Assembly: GCF_037023735.1 (NCBI RefSeq)
Contig: NZ_CP146069.1
Coordinates: 1,963,501-2,027,500 of the forward strand
Direction: 5' to 3'
Length of the DNA stretch: 64,000 bases
Origin: Roseovarius sp. S88
GTDB taxonomy: Bacteria > Pseudomonadota > Alphaproteobacteria > Rhodobacterales > Rhodobacteraceae
A model generated the notes under the pieces. It made no database searches. It was not told the DNA's origin and saw only the letters and a list, made by a program, of their open reading frames with translations. Both the position numbers and the translations under genes were made by a program. Of the stretch, positions 60,581-64,000 are shown piece after piece (within the stretch, counting starts at the first letter, position 1; the number at the start of each line of letters is the position of its first letter).

Positions 60581-61270
60581 ATGGCGACGCAACAACCCAG
60601 TGTTTTATTGGTCGAGGACGAGCCGGCTCAGCGCGAGGTGCTGGCCTATAACCTTGAGGCAGACGGGTTTGCCGTGACCTGTGCAGGCAACGGTGAAGAG
60701 GCCTTGATGCTTGTCGATGAGGCTACGCCTGATGTGATCCTGTTGGACTGGATGTTGCCCAACGTGTCCGGCATCGAAATCTGCCGTCGCCTCAAAACGC
60801 GCCCAGAGACGCGCAATGTGCCGATCATCATGATTTCGGCACGGTCCGAGGAAGTGGACAGGGTGCGGGGTCTTGAGACCGGCGCGGATGATTATGTGAT
60901 CAAGCCCTATTCGGTGATCGAGCTGATGGCCCGGGTGCGCGCGCAGCTTCGGCGCACACGACCCTCGACCGTAGGGCAGAGGCTGGATTATGAAGATATC
61001 GTATTAGACTCCGAGACACACCGCGTTTCGCGCGCAGGCAAGGAACTGCGGCTTGGCCCCACAGAATTTCGCCTTCTGACGACCTTTATGGAAAAACCCG
61101 GCCGGGTGTGGAGTCGTGAGCAGCTTCTGGACCGTGTCTGGGGGCGGGATATCTACGTCGACACCCGCACTGTGGACGTCCATATCGGGCGCCTGCGCAA
61201 GGCGCTTTGCGCGCATGGAGGAGATGATCCCCTGCGCACAGTGCGTGGGGCAGGGTATAGTCTGGGGTGA
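60581..61270 (+). CDS. phoB: Phosphate regulon response regulator PhoB
   Basis: A 229-residue OmpR-type regulator: acidic pair E12-D13, phosphoacceptor D56 (ILLDWMLPNVSG), a conserved Lys in VIKPYS, and a winged helix with LRLGPTEFRLLTTFMEKPGRVWSREQLLDRVWG. It closes the phoR-pstSCAB-phoU-phoB set and presumably binds the Pho box at 54942. Confidence 0.96.
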   Translation: MATQQPSVLLVEDEPAQREVLAYNLEADGFAVTCAGNGEEALMLVDEATPDVILLDWMLPNVSGIEICRRLKTRPETRNVPIIMISARSEEVDRVRGLETGADDYVIKPYSVIELMARVRAQLRRTRPSTVGQRLDYEDIVLDSETHRVSRAGKELRLGPTEFRLLTTFMEKPGRVWSREQLLDRVWGRDIYVDTRTVDVHIGRLRKALCAHGGDDPLRTVRGAGYSLG

Positions 61271-61298
61271 GTGTCTGCTTTGCGGACTTAGCTGCAGT

Positions 61299-61802
61299 TC
61301 AGTCTTGGTACCTGCGATCCCACTTTTTCTGCCAAAATGAAATTTGGTACTGCACAAGATCATCCTGATCATCAGGTATGTAGAACTCGACTTCACAGGG
61401 CCGATCAGGAAATTGCCAAGCAAGTTTTGCACTGTAGATTTCTTGCAGTGTTTTCCCTAGCTTCAAGCAGTGATCGACTGTCGCTTCGACTTCATTGTCG
61501 CAATGAATATCAATCATATGAAGGTGATTGAGCACCCATTCTACACCCATTGGTGTCGAATTTTCTTGGTTTTCAAAAGCTTCAATTGTTTCCTTTGAGC
61601 TTCCCTCGACCAAAAGATAGTCCCCGACAACCTCAAATGTAGGCCAAAAAATCGTGGTATACCCGACTGCTAGGTCGATGTTGCCAAGGCAACTAACCCA
61701 GCCCATTAGGTCTATACCGGAACCATTGTTCCAACGCCCCAGTTCTGCTTGCATACTCTTGGGGATTTCAGATGGCATATTCAGTGTTCCAAACCTCGCC
61801 AT
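61299..61802 (-). CDS. Hypothetical protein, possibly acquired
   Basis: A 167-residue soluble protein with unusually many Trp, Asp and Glu (GNIDLAVGYTTIFWPTFEVVGDYLLVEG; EVEFYIPDDQDDLVQYQISFWQKKW). No signal peptide or membrane span. Its base composition is lower in G+C than its neighbours. It lies alone between phoB (convergent) and gcdH (divergent). No family recognised; the mixed alpha/beta acidic pattern recalls immunity or SMI1-like proteins, which is only a guess. Confidence 0.6.
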   Translation of the reverse strand: MARFGTLNMPSEIPKSMQAELGRWNNGSGIDLMGWVSCLGNIDLAVGYTTIFWPTFEVVGDYLLVEGSSKETIEAFENQENSTPMGVEWVLNHLHMIDIHCDNEVEATVDHCLKLGKTLQEIYSAKLAWQFPDRPCEVEFYIPDDQDDLVQYQISFWQKKWDRRYQD

Positions 61803-61956
61803 AAGACAGCATGTATGTTTGCAGTTTGGTTTCCTAGTGTCAATTTACGCTCAAACCCGCCCTAGCGCCAAATCCTCTCCATACTCTCGTCCATTCGCCG
61901 AAACTGAGTTCAATCCCAGACAATCTGCCCTCTGTTGCTCAGCAAGCTGTCACGCT

Positions 61957-61972
61957 ATATTTGATCAAATAT
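61957..61972. promoter_or_regulatory. Perfect 16-bp palindrome before gcdH
   Basis: ATATTTGATCAAATAT is fully symmetrical and ends 19 bases before the gcdH ATG. The position, overlapping the expected start site, fits a repressor operator. Confidence 0.55.
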
Positions 61973-61991
61973 CTGATTTCAGGAGCCTGCA

Positions 61992-63215
61992 ATGAGTCTT
62001 GATGCCCCCAAACTGAAAGCCAAAGACAAACCTGATCTTGCCAGCTTCGACTGGGCGGATCCGTTTCTGTTAAACGCGCAACTCGAAGAAGACGAACGCC
62101 TCATTGCCGAAAGTGCGCGCAGCTTTGCGCAAGAGACGTTGCAGCCGCGTGTGACCGAGGCCTATGCGCAAGAGACGTCAGATCCCGGAATTTTCCGTGA
62201 GATGGGGCAAATGGGGCTTCTCGGCACGACCATTCCGGAAGAATATGGTGGCCTCGGTGCGGGCTATGTCGCCTATGGCGTCGTCGCACGCGAGATTGAG
62301 CGCGTGGATTCCGGTTATCGCTCGATGATGAGTGTGCAATCGTCGCTCGTGATGTACCCGATCTACGCTTACGGCACTGAAGAGCAGCGGCAGAAATATC
62401 TTCCGGGTCTGGCGTCGGGTGAATTGATAGGCTGTTTTGGTCTCACGGAGCCGGATGCAGGTTCCGACCCCGCAGGCATGAAAACGCGAGCAGAGAAGAC
62501 CGCCAATGGCTATAAGCTTACGGGCTCAAAGATGTGGATTTCCAATTCACCGATTGCCGATGTATTTGTCATTTGGGCCAAGTCGGATGCGCATGAGGGC
62601 AAGATCCAGGGCTTTGTGCTTGAGAAAGGTATGACAGGTCTCAGCGCACCGAAGATTGCCGGGAAACAGAGCTTGCGTGCCTCCATTACGGGTGAAATTG
62701 TGATGGACGGTGTAGAGGTTGGCGAAGACGCACTTTTGCCTAATGTTCAAGGGCTTAAAGGGCCTTTTGGATGTCTCAACCGCGCAAGATACGGCATCGC
62801 CTGGGGTGTCATGGGCGCGGCTGAGTTCTGCTGGCACGCAGCAAGGCAATATGGCCTCGACCGCAAACAGTTCAACAAGCCACTGGCTCAGACACAACTC
62901 TTTCAAAAGAAACTCGCGGATATGCAGACCGAGATCACACTTGGCCTGCAGGCGGCGCTACGTGTGGGGCGGCTCATGGATGATGCCAATGCGGCCCCGG
63001 AAATGATTTCGCTTATCAAGCGCAACAATTGCGGCAAGGCGCTCGACATTGCGCGAATGGCGCGAGACATGCATGGCGGCAATGGGATTTCCGAGGAATT
63101 TCAGGTCATTCGTCACATGATGAACCTTGAAACGGTGAACACCTACGAGGGCACGCATGATGTGCATGCGTTGATCCTGGGTCGAGCGCAGACCGGGTTG
63201 CAGGCGTTTTTCTAA
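61992..63215 (+). CDS. gcdH: Glutaryl-CoA dehydrogenase
   Basis: GcdH oxidises and decarboxylates glutaryl-CoA to crotonyl-CoA in lysine and tryptophan breakdown. The 407-residue acyl-CoA dehydrogenase has [31 protein letters not shown], and the catalytic glutamate in [22 protein letters not shown]-binding MHGGNGI precedes it. AGGAG lies 7 bases before the ATG, and a perfect palindrome sits just upstream. Confidence 0.93.
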   Translation: MSLDAPKLKAKDKPDLASFDWADPFLLNAQLEEDERLIAESARSFAQETLQPRVTEAYAQETSDPGIFREMGQMGLLGTTIPEEYGGLGAGYVAYGVVAREIERVDSGYRSMMSVQSSLVMYPIYAYGTEEQRQKYLPGLASGELIGCFGLTEPDAGSDPAGMKTRAEKTANGYKLTGSKMWISNSPIADVFVIWAKSDAHEGKIQGFVLEKGMTGLSAPKIAGKQSLRASITGEIVMDGVEVGEDALLPNVQGLKGPFGCLNRARYGIAWGVMGAAEFCWHAARQYGLDRKQFNKPLAQTQLFQKKLADMQTEITLGLQAALRVGRLMDDANAAPEMISLIKRNNCGKALDIARMARDMHGGNGISEEFQVIRHMMNLETVNTYEGTHDVHALILGRAQTGLQAFF

Positions 63216-63284
63216 AAGAAAAAGTATTGCGCATATTCGCACAGGACCGCCTCAGATTTCGTCAATTGTGCTTTGGCATGCGGG

Positions 63285-63300
63285 TGTTAGATATCTGACA
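63285..63300. promoter_or_regulatory. Near-perfect palindrome before the MATE gene
   Basis: TGTTAGATATCTGACA, seven of eight pairs symmetrical, 20 bases before the TTG start. Possible operator. Confidence 0.3.
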
Positions 63301-63320
63301 TCCCATCCGGAGGCACTCAT

Positions 63321-64000
63321 TTGGCTCACGTAGAAGCGCGATTTGTTGAAGGCAATCTGATGCGACATGTCTCAACCATGTCGCTCACCTCCAGCGTGGG
63401 CCTGATGGCCATTTTCGCGGTGGACCTCATAGATGTGCTCTTCATCTCCATGCTGGGGCAAGAGGCGCTGGCCGCCGCTGCGGGCTATGCCAGCGTGGTG
63501 ATGTTCTTTGCCAGCGCTGTGAATATCGGATTGTCCGTTGCCGCTGGCGTTTTGGTGGCCAACTCTCTGGGCGGGGGCAAAGACCTCCCAGCGCGGGAAC
63601 ATGCGTTCAGCTCAAGCATGTTTGCCATTGCCTTTGGCATTCTGATCCCGCTGCTGTTGTTGCCCAATCTCGATTTTATCCTTGGTCTTCTGGGCGCATC
63701 AGATGACGTGACCGAGCGCGCCAAGGATTACCTTTGGATCATCCTGCCCACGACCTTCATGTCGGGCCTTGGCATGACCACAGTCGCCGTGCTGCGCGCC
63801 TATGGCGATGGTAAGCGCGCCATGTACCCTTCACTGATGGGGGCGTTGGTCAACGGCGTGCTGGATCCCATCCTGATCTTCTCGCTGTCCATGGGGCTTG
63901 AAGGCGCCGCCTGGGCCACGGTCTCGGCGCGGTTTGTGACGATGGTTGTGGCGATCTGGCCTGCGTTCCGGCTTTACAACGCCTTTGCGATCCCGCGCGT
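63321..64000 (+). CDS. MATE-family efflux transporter (partial, C-terminus off the window)
   Basis: About 226 residues are visible and the frame is open to the right edge. The N-terminus LMRHVSTMSLTSSVGLMAIFAVDLIDVLFISMLGQEALAAA and later VAAGVLVANSLGGGK and AYGDGKRAMYPSLMGALVNGVLDPILIF match MATE exporters, with six membrane spans so far. I use TTG 63321 because CCGGAGG lies 7 bases before it; the next in-frame ATG is 13 codons later. Substrate unknown. Confidence 0.88.
   Translation, partial: MAHVEARFVEGNLMRHVSTMSLTSSVGLMAIFAVDLIDVLFISMLGQEALAAAAGYASVVMFFASAVNIGLSVAAGVLVANSLGGGKDLPAREHAFSSSMFAIAFGILIPLLLLPNLDFILGLLGASDDVTERAKDYLWIILPTTFMSGLGMTTVAVLRAYGDGKRAMYPSLMGALVNGVLDPILIFSLSMGLEGAAWATVSARFVTMVVAIWPAFRLYNAFAIPR

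Overview
The window reads as chromosomal DNA of a marine Rhodobacterales (Roseobacter-group) alphaproteobacterium. The main evidence is the ctrA gene with a sciP-type CtrA antagonist beside it, two small proteins of types I know mainly from this order (DUF6477 and DUF6456), an MttB-family methyltransferase, a glxA/gbdR-type regulator, a soluble PhoR and long PstC/PstA permeases. Gene order is dense, with many 4-base start/stop overlaps (ATGA, GTGA). Composition is fairly even and high in G+C. No rRNA, tRNA, CRISPR array, prophage or insertion sequence was seen.

Layout. 1-6.9 kb: mnmA (cut by the left edge), sciP, ctrA, ligA-recG, then a 40-residue membrane peptide behind a perfect alphaproteobacterial LexA box. 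7.1-12.5 kb: an IscU-like scaffold, hisI, gluQ, a methyltransferase, trmFO, an enoyl-CoA hydratase, a thioesterase and a DUF1127 gene. 12.5-17.3 kb: a MocR-type regulator with two identical 16-bp palindromes, rplM-rpsI, and a large acyltransferase. 17.3-26.6 kb (mostly minus strand): TetR/ppk2, a lipoprotein hydrolase, metA (acetyl type), an orphan P-loop ATPase, a FadL-like porin, an EamA exporter, an acyltransferase and guaA. 26.8-31.6 kb: mttB, DUF6477 and DUF6456 divergent from a DnaA-box cluster, lipA, a GNAT. 31.7-38.8 kb is an envelope block: a MepK-like peptidase divergent from an L,D-transpeptidase, then lpxD-acyl carrier protein-ketosynthase, an acidic exoprotein and an IalB protein. 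39-45.7 kb: a candidate small RNA, a HerA-like ATPase, xseB-ispA-dxs, and two Flp-pilin-like small proteins. 46-53.8 kb: a PQQ-type sugar dehydrogenase, a frameshifted GNAT and gbdR-like pair, class II DAHP synthase, a PAS protein, yicC, gmk and a gamma-carbonic anhydrase. 53.8-61.3 kb: the complete phosphate regulon phoR-pstSCAB-phoU-phoB with a three-repeat Pho box. The right end holds gcdH and the start of a MATE exporter.

How it works together. The best integrated units are the Pho regulon (sensor, ABC importer, PhoU, response regulator), the cell-cycle pair SciP/CtrA, the xseB-ispA-dxs isoprenoid operon, and the envelope block, where peptidoglycan 3-3 crosslinking, crosslink cleavage and acyl-chain supply for lipid A-like products sit together. 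Three reading frames (pstB, the gbdR-like gene, a GNAT) are each broken by one missing base in a homopolymer, which points to sequencing undercalls rather than decay.
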